Assembly (NCBI GenBank): GCA_963678675.1
Contig: OY783200.1
Location: forward strand, 22,582,190 to 22,646,189
DNA: 64,000 nucleotides
Source of the DNA: Xiphydria camelus
Taxonomy: Eukaryota > Arthropoda > Insecta > Hymenoptera > Xiphydriidae
Direction: 5' to 3'
The notes below the pieces were generated by a model. That model did no database searches. It saw only the letters and a program-made list of their open reading frames with translations, and had not been told where the DNA came from. A program made the position numbers and the translations under genes. Positions 46,101-54,804 of the stretch are shown here, one piece after another. The stretch's first letter is position 1; each line of letters opens with the position of its first letter.

Positions 46101-46865
46101 AAGAAGAACAGAATAGCGATAAATACGTCCATATGGTAGCAAAATTATGTAAGATTACCAGCTTTCAAAGGGAAACAGATCGAATTACTGATAACGCAGC
46201 TAAAAACAGCTTTGATGCCACATCTTTTCATCCAAGCTTGATGCGAGAATGAAAGGAGAAACCTCTCGATAGGAAGCTTCTTGAACTTAAAGAAACCTTC
46301 TAAATCTCAGAGAAGCCTTCTCAAATTCAAAGAAACCTCCTCAATCGCAGAGAAAGCTTCTCAAACTTAGAAAAACCTTCTCAAATTCAGAAAAAACCTT
46401 CTTAAACTCAGAGAAACCTTCTCAACCTCAACAAAACCTTTCCGAACTCAACGAAACAACCCCAGAACGTTACTCACTCGGATCGAGCTTCGTCGAGTAC
46501 TGAATTGGCGACCCGGTAGCAGCCAAATAAAGATCTCCCAGCTGCACACCCCTGTGGGGCACTTGGCTCCACTTGGGCACCTGGGGACCGCGATCCTCGC
46601 CATCCGGATACTCGGAGTACTCCTTATAATTGAATTTTGCATCCGGCAAGCGAGCTGGCTCGCGCTGCGGAGAACACGAACAAGACGATCTCAACATTTG
46701 AGCTTTTGCTTCGTCGTACTTGGGAATCCTTGCCTCGAGGGCTCCGCAGAGTCGAACAGCTTCGTTTCTCACCTGCGGCTCTGGCAAACTCGCGCCGATG
46801 GGGATCACGATGGCGCAGAGGACGAGGAAGCGACGAGCACCGTCGCGTGGACCATGCGGCATCAT
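39989..46865 (-). CDS. peptidyl-alpha-hydroxyglycine alpha-amidating lyase, long-tail isoform
   Basis: Minus-strand join 46865-46478, 44983-44381, 43600-43187, 42267-42055, 40197-39989: 1827 nt, 608 aa. It shares the lumenal catalytic part and transmembrane helix with the short form. It replaces the last 18 residues by a 68-residue cytosolic tail with KLSNFLESRKGKGFKF and an acidic ETSEDEHPENS segment. This tail resembles the cytosolic domain of vertebrate PAM, which has a similar LNLGNFFASRKG-type motif and acidic cluster and there controls endosomal/secretory-granule routing (family knowledge). The splice uses CGAG|GTAGAC inside exon 4 and CAG|GTTGCC at 40198; phases fit, but the donor is only moderate. 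Existence of both isoforms is inference. Confidence 0.75.
40291..40454. mobile_element. palindromic MITE family B, copy 1
   Basis: AAAGCTGTCTTTTAGTCATC, GGCAGTCCGATGTCTAACTC at the left. GATAACATGAAATCTGAGTTA, AAAAATGAGACATTAGACTG at the right. The last TIR part is cut by the AT-rich foldback piece at 40455. Confidence 0.8.
40455..40556. repeat. partial AT-rich foldback repeat, copy 20 (right half)
   Basis: TTTTCATATATGATCAGATAG, GAATTTGATTATATCCAATTA and the end GACATTTTTCCCGGG. It is inserted between the two copies of MITE family B and is the last copy of its family in the window. Confidence 0.75.
40575..40730. mobile_element. palindromic MITE family B, copy 2
   Basis: AAAGCTGTCTTTTAATCATC at the left, GAGACATCAGACTGCCTACT at the right with a degraded end. 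It shares ATCTTTTGGATAACATGAAA with copy 1. Confidence 0.8.
41355..41542. mobile_element. palindromic MITE family C, copy 1
   Basis: GGATTCTGTCGCTGACTTTTT, TGTCATTTTTAAACGTACTA and ATTCTCATGCTTTCATT at the left pair with AATGAGAGCATGAGAATTAA, TTTAAAAATGACATTTAAA and ACAACAGAATC at the right. It lies downstream of the short PAL stop and inside the long-tail intron. Confidence 0.85.
41543..41995. other. probable 3' UTR of short PAL / intron of long PAL
   Basis: No coding signal. No clear AATAAA on the minus strand was found immediately after the short-form stop. Confidence 0.4.
41996..42267 (-). CDS. PAL exon 4 (glycosylated linker, transmembrane helix, short tail)
   Basis: The acceptor is TCGTTCCTACAG. 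VNSTKPEAARSENGTASHQD is followed by a hydrophobic stretch, TLIVSLMTAAVVLIGLCVAV, and the stop-transfer sequence RCQKRGRR. Read through, it ends EEPGMEFTTRLVE with stop TAG at 41998-41996. An internal donor after CGAG (42055) would instead feed the long tail. Confidence 0.9.
41996..46865 (-). CDS. peptidyl-alpha-hydroxyglycine alpha-amidating lyase (PAL), membrane-anchored, short-tail isoform
   Basis: Join 46865-46478, 44983-44381, 43600-43187, 42267-41996 on the minus strand: 1677 nt, 558 aa, all junctions phase 1 with GT-AG. In order: signal peptide (about 1-26), a six-bladed beta-propeller PAL domain (about 100-468), a linker with two N-glycosylation sequons (NST 471, NGT 482), a transmembrane helix (about 511-534) and a short basic tail. 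PAL cleaves the alpha-hydroxyglycine intermediate to give amidated neuropeptide plus glyoxylate in the secretory pathway. Visible family residues: Zn-binding His 212 (LPHGL), 346 (VPHAL) and 442 (HPHDI), catalytic Arg 162 (FHRGD) and Tyr 305 (DGYCNSR). His 440 stands where rat PAL has its active-site Met. Insects make PAL and PHM from separate genes, unlike the bifunctional vertebrate PAM. Confidence 0.95.
42313..42472. mobile_element. palindromic MITE family C, copy 2
   Basis: GGATTCTGTCGGCGGTGATTT at the left, AAGTCACCAGCGACAGAATCC at the right, with CGTACTAACCAATGATCGGT inside. It sits about 45 bases from the 3' splice site of PAL exon 4, within the branch-point zone. Confidence 0.85.
42473..43186. 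other. PAL intron 3 remainder: no feature seen
   Basis: AT-rich, no exon or repeat recognised. Confidence 0.5.
43187..43600 (-). CDS. PAL exon 3 (second half of catalytic propeller)
   Basis: The acceptor is TCTCCCTCCAG. It encodes VPHALALAEDLNYVFIADRE, DGRVQCFY, YLVNGPDPFATNGARTRGF and LDHPHDIAVTEDGREIYVAE, ending YRFLQ at donor G|GTACGT. It contains two of the three Zn ligands. The first Cys of the second rat PAL disulfide is Phe here (358) while its partner (Cys 369) remains. Confidence 0.96.
43601..44380. other. PAL intron 2: no feature seen
   Basis: AT-rich with a GC-richer left edge. Nothing recognised. Confidence 0.5.
44381..44983 (-). CDS. PAL exon 2 (first half of catalytic propeller)
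   Basis: The acceptor is CGATGCGCAG. It encodes FGQVSAVSIDPRGN, FHRGDRVW, GPITQHTVILLDKAG, FYLPHGLTVDSLGNYWLTDV and FFVSDGYCNSRIIKF: the catalytic Arg and Tyr and the first Zn His. Cys 286 and Cys 306 match a conserved disulfide pair of rat PAL. The donor is A|GTAACG, phase 1. Confidence 0.96.
45668..45828. mobile_element. palindromic MITE family B, copy 3
   Basis: AAAGACATCATGAAGTCATT, GTAGGTAGTCTAATGTCTTA at the left. GCCTACAGATGACTAAAAGAT and AGCTTTTTGGT at the right. The centre shares TTATCCAAAAGATGACTGTT with the copies near 40.3-40.7 kb in the opposite sense. Confidence 0.8.
46265..46465. repeat. ~20-21-bp tandem array (AAACCTTCTCAAACTCAGAG)
   Basis: About nine imperfect copies of a unit like GAAACCTTCTCAAACTCAGA. 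The array ends about 12 bases before the PAL exon 1 donor (minus strand), so on the transcript it is the first thing in intron 1 and reads as GA-rich GAGAAGGTTT repeats. Confidence 0.85.
46478..46865 (-). CDS. PAL exon 1 (signal peptide and N-terminal region)
   Basis: Starts MMPHGPRDGARRFLVLCAIV, a basic n-region followed by a hydrophobic core and a plausible cleavage after GAS (about residue 26). It continues with a Cys-rich SSCSCSP segment and ends QYSTKLDP at donor GTGAGT (46477-46472). Two Met codons stand in tandem, so the true start may be either. Phase 1 out. Confidence 0.88.
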
Positions 46866-47991
46866 CTTCGCGCAGGAAGAGTCATCGGGTCCGCAAGGCG
46901 AGATTTATCGCGCGCTATTCACGAGTAACCGGACGAGAGCCTCATCGGACGAGCGTGGCGAGTCACTTCTTCGCTTCGCTTCTCGATATGATGAAGCGTT
47001 CGATGAAGATCACGGGGATGGTGAGGAAAATGTGCAGGAAAATATTGAAGGTGAAGAAAAGGTGGAGGAGAGCACAGCAAGACGACGAGAGTTACGTTAA
47101 GAGAGCTAGATGGATAATTTAGATTTTTAGTAGCGGAGCAAAGCCATCCCTGTGCACTTGGAAGGCGAGGAAATAAAGGGAGCGATGGAAAATGTCTAAT
47201 AATCGACTACGCTCTCGCCGGCACGTGCCGATCTCGACGTTCCTCTCGCGCACTGGAGCCACGAAGGCGTTTGTTTATTCGCGCGGAATTTTACACGCGT
47301 CAGCCGTCGCGACGGCGTTCGCTCGCGGGGCCAGAACGCGGCGCGGGATTCGGAGCGAACGTCGCGGTTTGCGTTTTTTATCGGAGGACGCGATACAGCT
47401 CGCGCGTATGTCGCTGTCAAACGAAAGGAGGTGCGACAAACTCACAACCACTCACGGCGACTCAACGGACGTGAGTCGTGTCCGTCGTGTCTGACGATTG
47501 CGGATTATCGGAGTATTGGCGTTTAGTTCGGCGAGTTTGCCAGAGGGGATGCCTGCATCGCTGTGTGCAGAATGGCCGCCAGCGCGCCCACGTGTTCTGC
47601 TCGGGCGGCGGAGCGGAACGCGTTTGAAACGCGCGTTCGACGCGGTGTTTTGCAGTGTTTCGGTGGAATTCCTCGGGTTTCGGACGCGAAGGGTATTTCC
47701 AGTCAGCGTTTTCGTGTCGCGCGGAAGGAGTGTCCTTGTGGAAGAAACGAGGCGAGGGAACTTCAAGTCCGAGGAATGACGATCGCGCGCCAACGCCGGT
47801 ATATTTTGAAGAGGAAGAGGGGTTGTCGAGAAAGATCGTTTTTTAACGAGGAACCATCTCAAGACATAAATATGACCAAAGTCTATTAAGAAAGTATCGA
47901 GAGGTACTTAATGCTTCACCCACTTTTAGTCGTAATTCTAGCTCCCGCGTTATAATTAACAAACACCAAGATTTTTGGTCGAAAAAATATT
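46866..47991. other. PAL upstream region and CAAP1-PAL spacer: no gene seen
   Basis: CpG-rich, with overlapping open frames on both strands that resemble nothing. It must hold the PAL promoter. No TATA box is evident. Confidence 0.45.
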
Positions 47992-47997
47992 TTTATT
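47992..47997 (-). terminator. poly(A) signal of the CAAP1-like gene
   Basis: AATAAA on the minus strand, about 134 bases after the stop codon. Confidence 0.65.
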
Positions 47998-48130
47998 TCC
48001 GCGCGTCGAAAGCCTCTCGAGACCGCGCCGAGTTGTACAAATATCGCGGTAGATAATTATGATCAGAGAAGAAGATAGTAATGTCCAGACGTGAAAATTA
48101 GACACGTTATCAACGCTCCATATAACCGCC

Positions 48131-49839
48131 TCATAAATTGGAAGCCTCCGGTCGGCTTTCGGAACGCGACTCCGAGCCGTCCTCCACTCGAACGGCACTC
48201 CCTTCATCCTGAACCGGTCCCACGCTCGCTTCCACGCTTTCCTCTCGTCTCTCTTCCGTTTCCTCGGATTTCGCGACGTCGCCTGACGCGGCGACGTCGC
48301 TCTTCCCGCTCGCGTTACCGTTACTCGCGGCGGGGCTCTCCGGTGCGGCGCTCTTCAGCGCCAGGTACTCCTCGACCGAGCCCGTCGTCTCGCTCTTCTC
48401 TGCTTTCTCCTCCGTCGTCGGCGTCGTCGCGGTCGCGGGAGTCGCGACGCGATTCGGCGAGTTCGTCAGTCGCGCCCGTCGCTGGCGCTCGCGCAGACGC
48501 TTCCTGATCTCCGACTGGATCTTCGACTGCTTTATCACGCTTTGCACGTCGTCCGTCTGGTAGTAGCGCGTGGCCCAGGTCTCCGAGGAGGTCGCCTTGT
48601 CGCCGCCGCCGGACTCCCCGGCGGTTTCCTCCTTCCCCGGTGGCTTCGCCGCGATCTTCGCGTCTCTGCTCGCGTCCTCGCCGGTGTCCGTGTCATTCAG
48701 GTCGTCGGGATAGTCGTCCAGGTCTATTATCAGCTCGAGATCCGCCGACTTGTCCTCCTCCGTCGTCTCGCGCCGCGAGTCTTCGCGCTTCCTCTCCGCC
48801 GCTCGGTGCTCCGGTTTGTCCGCCGCCGGGTCGTCGGTTCGCGACTCTTCCGGTTCGCCTTCGCGATTCGCGGTCACGGCTCCGTCGCCTTCCTTCTTTT
48901 CGCTCTCGTCCCTCGGGTGCTCCTTTTCCGCGGATTTTCGCGCGATCGCTTCAACGCGTTTTTCCGTATTCTCGGAGGACTTGCCGTCGCTGCTCTTGTC
49001 CTTGGGCTGCTGTTTCTTCTTGGTCCTTTTGCCGGAAGACTTCTTATCCGCGACCTCTGCGGCTTCCGACCTCGGCGGCTTCGACGCGCTCTTCTCCGCG
49101 ACCTTGTCGCTCTCCTTTCGCCCCTCCGCCGCGCCGTTCGTCGCGGACTCGCCCGACGCTCGAGCCGTCGTTCCCTCGGCGACGACGTTCTCCGTCTTCC
49201 CGTCGCCCACGCGCTCATTCTCCAGCCGCTGATTGCGCCGCGCACCGCCCTGCTCCTCGCCCTCGCTCTCGCTCGAGAGCAATTCTATCGTCGGCGTCGG
49301 CTGCACCACCAGCACCACGTCCTCGTCCTCGGCGCTCGTCGGCTTGAGGCCGCCCGCCTGTCTGAAGCTCTTGTCCATCTCCTTCAGCTTGTCCTCCACC
49401 GTCTTCAGGGTGAGATTCTTCTCCCGCGCGCTTATCCCGGACGTCGGCGCGGCCGCACTTCCAGCGGAAGTCGCGTCCGCGGGTATCACGTCCTCCTCCT
49501 TGCGTATCAACGCCCTTATGGCGCGCGCCCTCATCTCCAGCTCCAGCAGGTCCAGCAGACTGTCGCCCTCCTTCTCCTTGGAGTCCGTCGCCTTCTCGCC
49601 CTCCTTCTTCACCCTTGCTTCACCGGCGAGCAGCTTGTGCCTTCCCTTCGCTCTGGACTTGGCCGTTTTCTCCTTGTCGCTCGGTTTTTGCGACTGAGAC
49701 TTCGACCTCGCCTTCGCGCCCTTGTCCTTCCTCGGTTTTGCGGTCTTCTTGGCTGTCGACGAAGTGTCGTGCTCCTTCTTTATCGTGTCCTCGTCCGTCA
49801 GCCAGGCTTCCGTGTCGGATATGATCTCCAGAGACGGGC
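48131..49839 (-). CDS. CAAP1-like exon 4 (motif and long charged tail, stop)
   Basis: The acceptor is AATAATTTCAG. Starts PSLEIISDTEAWLTDEDTIK, then a Lys-rich run, LLELEMRARAIRALIR, TLKTVEDKLKEMDKSFRQAG and PTPTIELLSSESEGEE, and hundreds of charged residues to the end SRPEASNL, TAA at 48133-48131. The very GC-rich third positions produce a 433-residue open frame on the opposite strand, which is a shadow. Confidence 0.93.
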
Positions 49840-51885
49840 CTGAAATTATTGCGCGACGGGAACTCGACGTTAGCCTGGCGTCTTGCAAGAGAGGGCGGTG
49901 GCGACAGAACCAGGAAATCTCAACGATTTTTAATTATTTGGATACTCGAGGGAAATCTGTGAACTGAATTAACCCTCTGTAGTCACGAAGGGTCCACTTG
50001 ACCCAGGCTTCAATTTTGAAGCTGACTGTACTTATTTTTTTAAATCATAGCTAGACTCTCGTCAGACCTCGAGATAAATAGCTTCTTCTTAAAAATCGTA
50101 CTGTGAAACTTCTTCAGACTTCAAAAATCGTTTTTGAAACATGCACTGTAGAACTATTTAGTGCTTCAGAGTACCATATCTTATGAGAATCATCTGTAGA
50201 CTTTACTAAGAAAACTCTAAAAATGAAGAAATTTCCTCCTAAAAATATTAAATTAAAAATTAATCCTAAATATATTTTCTGGAATATTCAGATATAAATG
50301 ATAAAGCAAATAATCCTCTTCCTCGAATCACGTAATTACATATTCACGATCCTTTTTGAATATGTTATCACTTCATTTTTTACGTGGACACGGTGATTTG
50401 ATATTCTACAATGTACGAAAAATGTTCCACAATTTGCTGGTTTAAATTGTACGGATATTCCTCGTGTGGTTATTATTTAAAAAGCAGTTGAGTTCATTTG
50501 ACCGGGGAAATATATACGTTAAGAGTTCGAGGATCAGTTCTGTGACGTCGTAGAGCGTATTATTAACTTCATAATGAACTCCAAAACTACAAATATCTAT
50601 AGCAATCCATGAAGATCTATGATCGTCTTCGAATTACGAGCTTCAATGATTTTCTATGATCACCAGGTCAGCATAGAAATTCACAGCATCTCGTACTTTG
50701 CCGTAGAAATGATCTGCCCTAGAGTATCTCGAATATCCTCGCCAACACAGAGTCGTTACCCGAATCGTCGCTGTCGTCGGTGTCAGACGACTCTGCCATG
50801 GGTTTTCCGCTCAGTATCGCCATGATTCGCGTCCTGGACATCCCGCTCAGTTCGCTGGCGCACCACTCTTGCAGCTCGCCCAGGTCCATTTTCTGAAGCG
50901 ATAGACACGCAGAGGACGTTAAGAGGGAGCGAAAATCGTGCTGGAATCCCTCTCGAAATTTCGAGCGTACCTTCAGCACCTGGGGCAGCATCATGCGCAG
51001 TTTGTCCGGCTTCACGGATTTGAAGAGCTGCCGCGTCAGCTCCTCGCGGTCCGAGAGGTAGTCCTTGATCGGCTTGAGGTCATGAGAGTCGATTTCTTCC
51101 TCCGATGAGAAGGAGGAAGTGGTGGATGACTGAAAGTCGGGATCAACGATGAAGGGAAAAGCGTGGGAAGCTCTTGGGAACTTTGAGGTAGCATTCTGGT
51201 TTAGTCTGCGAGAAAAACTAACGTTTTATTGCATTTTCTTGCAGTTCGGAGTCTTGAAAATACGTCCCCAAAATATAAGGGCCAAATTCCTAAAGTTTCC
51301 AGTCATAAAGATTTAAAGGGCTGTTGTACGAGAAACTTTAAACGCGTATTTTCCTCAGAAATTATCGCCTCGATCAAGTTTTCCTTTGGTATACATTTTA
51401 AATCAACATGCGTCCTTCGCGTGAACCTCTAATTTATTAATATTTTCTTCTTCGCTTATTCAAGTTGAAAAATTGCCTATAAAACCAAATTTAGATTTTC
51501 CGAAGCTTACAATTTTGTAAAACAATGTTCGGATGCTCTTTATCGAGGATTGAATAATAACTACACTTGTATAGATTAAGAAAAAAAATTTGTTTTCTTA
51601 TTTTGGATAATTAGGACGGTCGCAATCGATGCGTCTGATTGGATAGCTGTTTCGTGAATCAATCTGTACTTAGTTTTTAACATAGTCTTCTAAAAATCTG
51701 GAGTGTTACTTTCAACATAAACGAAACTTCGATGTACGCAAAACCTCCACTCTGTAGATTAAAATTTTTCTTACAGACAATTTCTAAAAATCTGACTAGA
51801 ATACCGTTTTATAGTTTATTTAAAACTTCGTTTTAACCTCGCTCTTCCTCCGGGCCTTCTTGAATTTCGTCTTTCTGTCCGACAT
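48131..51885 (-). CDS. CAAP1-like protein (caspase activity and apoptosis inhibitor 1 family), extended
   Basis: Minus-strand join 51885-51838, 51129-50971, 50892-50760, 49839-48131: 2049 nt, 682 aa. The N-terminal domain (about 34-98) reads LKPIKDYLSDREELTRQLFK, KLRMMLPQVLK and LQEWCASELSGMS, the conserved CAAP1 block. An acidic Ser/Asp stretch follows. LLELEMRARAIRALIR at about 211-226 matches the short motif that stands near the C-terminus of human CAAP1. Human CAAP1 is 361 aa; here about 455 further residues follow, extremely rich in Lys, Glu, Asp, Ser and Arg and probably disordered. One more ordered island, ETWATRYYQTDDVQSVIKQS plus an Arg-rich helix, lies about 575-615. Family knowledge: CAAP1 was named for restraining caspase activity in human cells; an insect role is not established. 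Confidence 0.92.
50760..50892 (-). CDS. CAAP1-like exon 3
   Basis: The acceptor is ATCGCTTCAG, the donor G|GTAACG. Encodes KMDLGELQEWCASELSGMSR, IMAILSGKPMAE and an SSDTDDSDDS acidic run. A 78-base intron separates it from exon 2. Phase 1 out. Confidence 0.93.
50971..51129 (-). CDS. CAAP1-like exon 2
   Basis: The acceptor is GACTTTCAG, the donor GTACGC, phase 0 at both ends, 53 codons. Starts SSTTSSFSSEEEIDSHDLKP and ends RMMLPQVLK: the first half of the CAAP1 domain. Confidence 0.92.
51838..51885 (-). CDS. CAAP1-like exon 1
   Basis: ATG at 51885-51883 opens MSDRKTKFKKARRKSE, a basic N-terminus, and ends in phase 0 at GAG|GTTAAA. In-frame TAA follows 6 codons later, so splicing is needed. 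The donor is weak, but it is the only GT available and joins in frame to the next exon. Confidence 0.75.
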
Positions 51886-52311
51886 TGCACCGCTTTCTCG
51901 GCGCGTTTCAAAGATTTGGACGAGATCTTTCTGTGGGATGCCTCGAGTTCGCTTGATCTGGCTTTTTCGAGTCAGTAAAACAAAGAAACAATCATTTTTG
52001 ACAGTTGCGGCGGAGAGGCGCGGTGAGTGAGAACAGCTGCTGATCAGCTGACCGCGACGCGCGACGTTTTCAATCGGCTACCGGTAATGACACGTGATAG
52101 AAGGCGGAACAAACGGGAGGAACGCGATAATTTCTTGGTGATTCGCGTTTAATCGAGTGTTTACAGTGGCGTGTATTAATAGAGCATGAAGATAATTGCG
52201 CGTCCGAATATAACAGCGGTTTCTTGATGTATTGTAAATCCATTTTCGTCACTCAGTGCGTAAAACTGGGTTTCACGGGCGTCCTCAAACCCGTCAACCT
52301 CGTTTTGACAC
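51886..52311. other. CAAP1-like gene upstream region
   Basis: Likely promoter and 5' UTR. The start codon is followed upstream by GC-rich sequence with an E-box-like CACGTG at about 52091 and the palindromic GCTGCTGATCAGCTG near 52040. Assignment is inference. Confidence 0.4.
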
Positions 52312-52314
52312 TTA

Positions 52315-52444
52315 GGGCCAGTTCCACAATTCGGGCTTATCTAGATAACTCGGTTTAAATCCTCATTCTTTCTCGGGCGCTCATTGGTTGGACGGATGAT
52401 TTAAACTCCGTTTAAGGGTTAAGCCCGAGTTGTGGAACCGGGCC
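52315..52444. mobile_element. PIF/Harbinger-like MITE, 130 bp, TTA target duplication
   Basis: GGGCCAGTTCCACAATTCGG against CCGAGTTGTGGAACCGGGCC (written as found at the right end, CCCGAGTTGTGGAACCGGGC), with TTTAAAT-type inner arms. TTA stands at 52312-52314 and 52445-52447. Confidence 0.85.
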
Positions 52445-52463
52445 TTAGTGACAAAAAATAGAA

Positions 52464-52578
52464 TTCGTTATAAGGGTGTTTCGCGTCGTTTTAACTCGTG
52501 TGGTTGCCGCACTCGCTTCGCTCGTGCGGAAAACTTCACACTCGCGTTAAAAACGGCGCTTCACGCCCTTATAACGAA
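52464..52578. mobile_element. palindromic MITE, 115 bp
   Basis: TTCGTTATAAGGGTGTTTCG then CGTCGTTTTAACTCGTGTGG pairs with CACTCGCGTTAAAAACGGCG then CTTCACGCCCTTATAACGAA. A GC-rich CCGCACTCGCTTCGCTCGTGCGG hairpin is at its tip. Only about 20 bases separate it from the preceding element. Confidence 0.85.
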
Positions 52579-53264
52579 AATATCTATTTCGTTCGCAGTC
52601 GTCGAATTTGCACATAAATGAATCGTGTAAGGAAATCTTTGTCAAAAAATGTTTCCTGAAAATGTCGGTAAATTTTAAATACGAAAAATTGTGTCGGCTA
52701 TCATCATTCAAATTCTCCTTGCAAAGCCTGAAGATAAACAAAATTATTCTATATGATTTCATCCCCATACCCATCTAAGGCCTAAATTTCCATTCCAATA
52801 TCCTAAGTATTAAAATTCCTAATTCAGGAGTTTCCATACTTAGAATAAATGGGAACAGAAACTTTGAACTAAGTGGGGTGTACATAGGAATGAACTCTTA
52901 CATAAGAATGAAGAGACTTAGGAAACAGAAAGACTCGATACTAATAGTATGGTTGAAAAAAATTAATTCTGGGGATTGGAAAAGATCTTGCAGTGCGATT
53001 GGGTGATGAGGGGGGTTCGTGGAAGAAGGAATAATACGGAGGATATAGGAATATGAATAGGGACTTCTCTCTCCTTCCAAGCTCCCTCCCTACACCTCAT
53101 CACCTGAGCTTGATATTAGCATCGAGTAGGAGACTGACGGGTAAGAATGCATTAAACGACATTGCCTTAATGAATGAATAACCAATAGATTCTTTTATTG
53201 TCGTGTTCTCATTACATTTGCAACAGTAAAATTGAATAAAATTCTCGAAACCATTAACTAATAC
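52579..53264. other. non-genic: no gene seen
   Basis: AT-rich. 53130-53232 is a diverged direct repeat of 53445-53526 (both with CTAACGGGTGAGAA or CTGACGGGTAAGAATGCATT and TTACATTYGYATTGCAACAGTA-like words). Confidence 0.45.
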
Positions 53265-53349
53265 AATTGAAGGGCGAAGGGAAAGAACAGGGAATCTTCT
53301 ATTGACTTTCAATAGAATATTCCCTGTTCTTTCCCTTCACCCTTCAATT
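53265..53349. repeat. near-perfect hairpin, 41-bp arms, 3-base loop
   Basis: Left arm 53265-53305 and right arm 53309-53349 match at 39 of 41 positions. Ends AATTGAAGGGCGAAGGGAAA and TTTCCCTTCACCCTTCAATT. Confidence 0.9.
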
Positions 53350-53940
53350 AACTTTATACGGAACGCCCAAGTACGCCGCGGAAACAATCCGTGAAACTCT
53401 GCCAGTTGGAGCGTTCGACTTCGAGCAGTATTCCGCAATAGACATCGGACTAACGGGTGAGAAACCACCAAATAATAATGCATTCCTTTATTGCCACTTT
53501 CATTACATTCGTATTGCAACAGTACAACGTCCATTTATCCGTCATTCTCATTATCACTCTCAGTACATCCGTACGCATATAAGTGCAACGCAATAGAACT
53601 CAACGAATAGCATCATCTCTAATTTATTTACAGCATATTCATCAAAAAGTATCACTTCTCACTCGTCCGTAACACGTTCTTTTCAAATTATTTTCCTTAC
53701 AATCACACCAGTTGTAATAGTTTCTTAGAAAATAGAAACTGTGCGATGCACAGGTAAGCAACATACGTAGATACGTATATCAGCTATTTGAAATCCGCCC
53801 CACCAACAAACCGTTGGAATAGTTTCTCGTTCTTGCGCAACCCCCTCCTCAGCGCCACTCTCAGAAAGATGGCCGCGCGTGGCGCGCGCCCGTCAGTCTG
53901 GTTGCGATCGCTGAGCGGGATGGTTCGTTCTCCATGTTCT
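53350..53940. other. non-genic: no gene seen
   Basis: Contains the second copy of the direct repeat (53445-53526). A GC-rich patch at 53840-53920 has no supported frame. Confidence 0.45.
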
Positions 53941-54705
53941 ATCTCGGATTGTGTGTTAACTACCTACCTAGTATCAGTGCGCGGGTTCAGTGACATTCTC
54001 GTAACGTGGATTATTAGAAAAGTGAAATAATCCCGTGTGTTATTCTAATTACGGTCGACAAATGGAATATAACAGTTAATTCTCCATCTCGCACGTTTCA
54101 ATCCGGAGTGTAGTGTAGTTAACTTCTCGTGCTGTCACCCGAATAAGCAAAGTAGTTTCATGCGCGTCAGTCACGTTTCGGCCGTCGAGTGGAGTGGTTC
54201 ATCTTTCGTACTCATCATCATTAGTTTGTGCGCGACTGTCAAATAGTGAACGCGCGTTATAATCATGTACTTTCATCCGTCTTAAATTTAATTTAATTAT
54301 CTTTAGAACTCTCGCGCATTCAATCTCGAATTATGTGTCAATACTACCTATCAGTGCGCGGGTTCAGTGACATTCTCGTTCCGTGGATTATTAGACAGGC
54401 ATGGTGCTGTGTGTTATTCTAATTACGGTCGACTAATTAATTTCCGGTCTCGCACGTTTGAATAAAAATCCGGAGTGTAGTATAGTTACCTTCTCGAGCT
54501 GTCGCCCGAATAAGCAAACTAGTATCATGTGCGCGTCAGTCTGGTTTCGGCCATCGAGAGAGAGAGAGAGAGAGAGTGTGTAGTGATTTAAGTATCTTTC
54601 GTACTCGTCATCATTAGTTTGTGCGCGACTGTCAAATAGTGAACTTGCGTTATAATCATGTACTTTCATCCGCCTTAAGTTTAATTTTATTATCTTTAGA
54701 AGTGC
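53941..54705. repeat. tandem duplication of a ~381-bp unit
   Basis: Both copies contain CAGTGCGCGGGTTCAGTGAC, GTGTGTTATTCTAATTACGG, CCGGAGTGTAGTRTAGTTA, CCGAATAAGCAAA and TAGTTTGTGCGCGACTGTCA. Copies start near 53941 and 54322. The second holds a (GA)n expansion at 54558-54574. Confidence 0.9.
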
Positions 54706-54804
54706 TCTTGTTGTCTCGGTGGTGTTTTCAGTATATTCAAAAATATTTAATCAAATATATCTTCCCAAAGTTAAAAATAAATTGAAAATATCGATGCAAG
54801 GACC

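Larger units (their letters stand above)
44984..46477. other. PAL intron 1: contains one MITE and a 20-bp tandem array
   Basis: No exon seen. MITE family B copy 3 is at 45668-45828, and a roughly 20-base tandem repeat occupies the end next to exon 1. Confidence 0.55.

Noticed and set aside
48542..49843. 433-codon open frame on the + strand, Arg/Leu-rich
   Set aside because: It is the antisense of the GC-rich CAAP1-like exon 4. It has no domain and its composition is explained by the complementary Lys/Glu/Ser codons.
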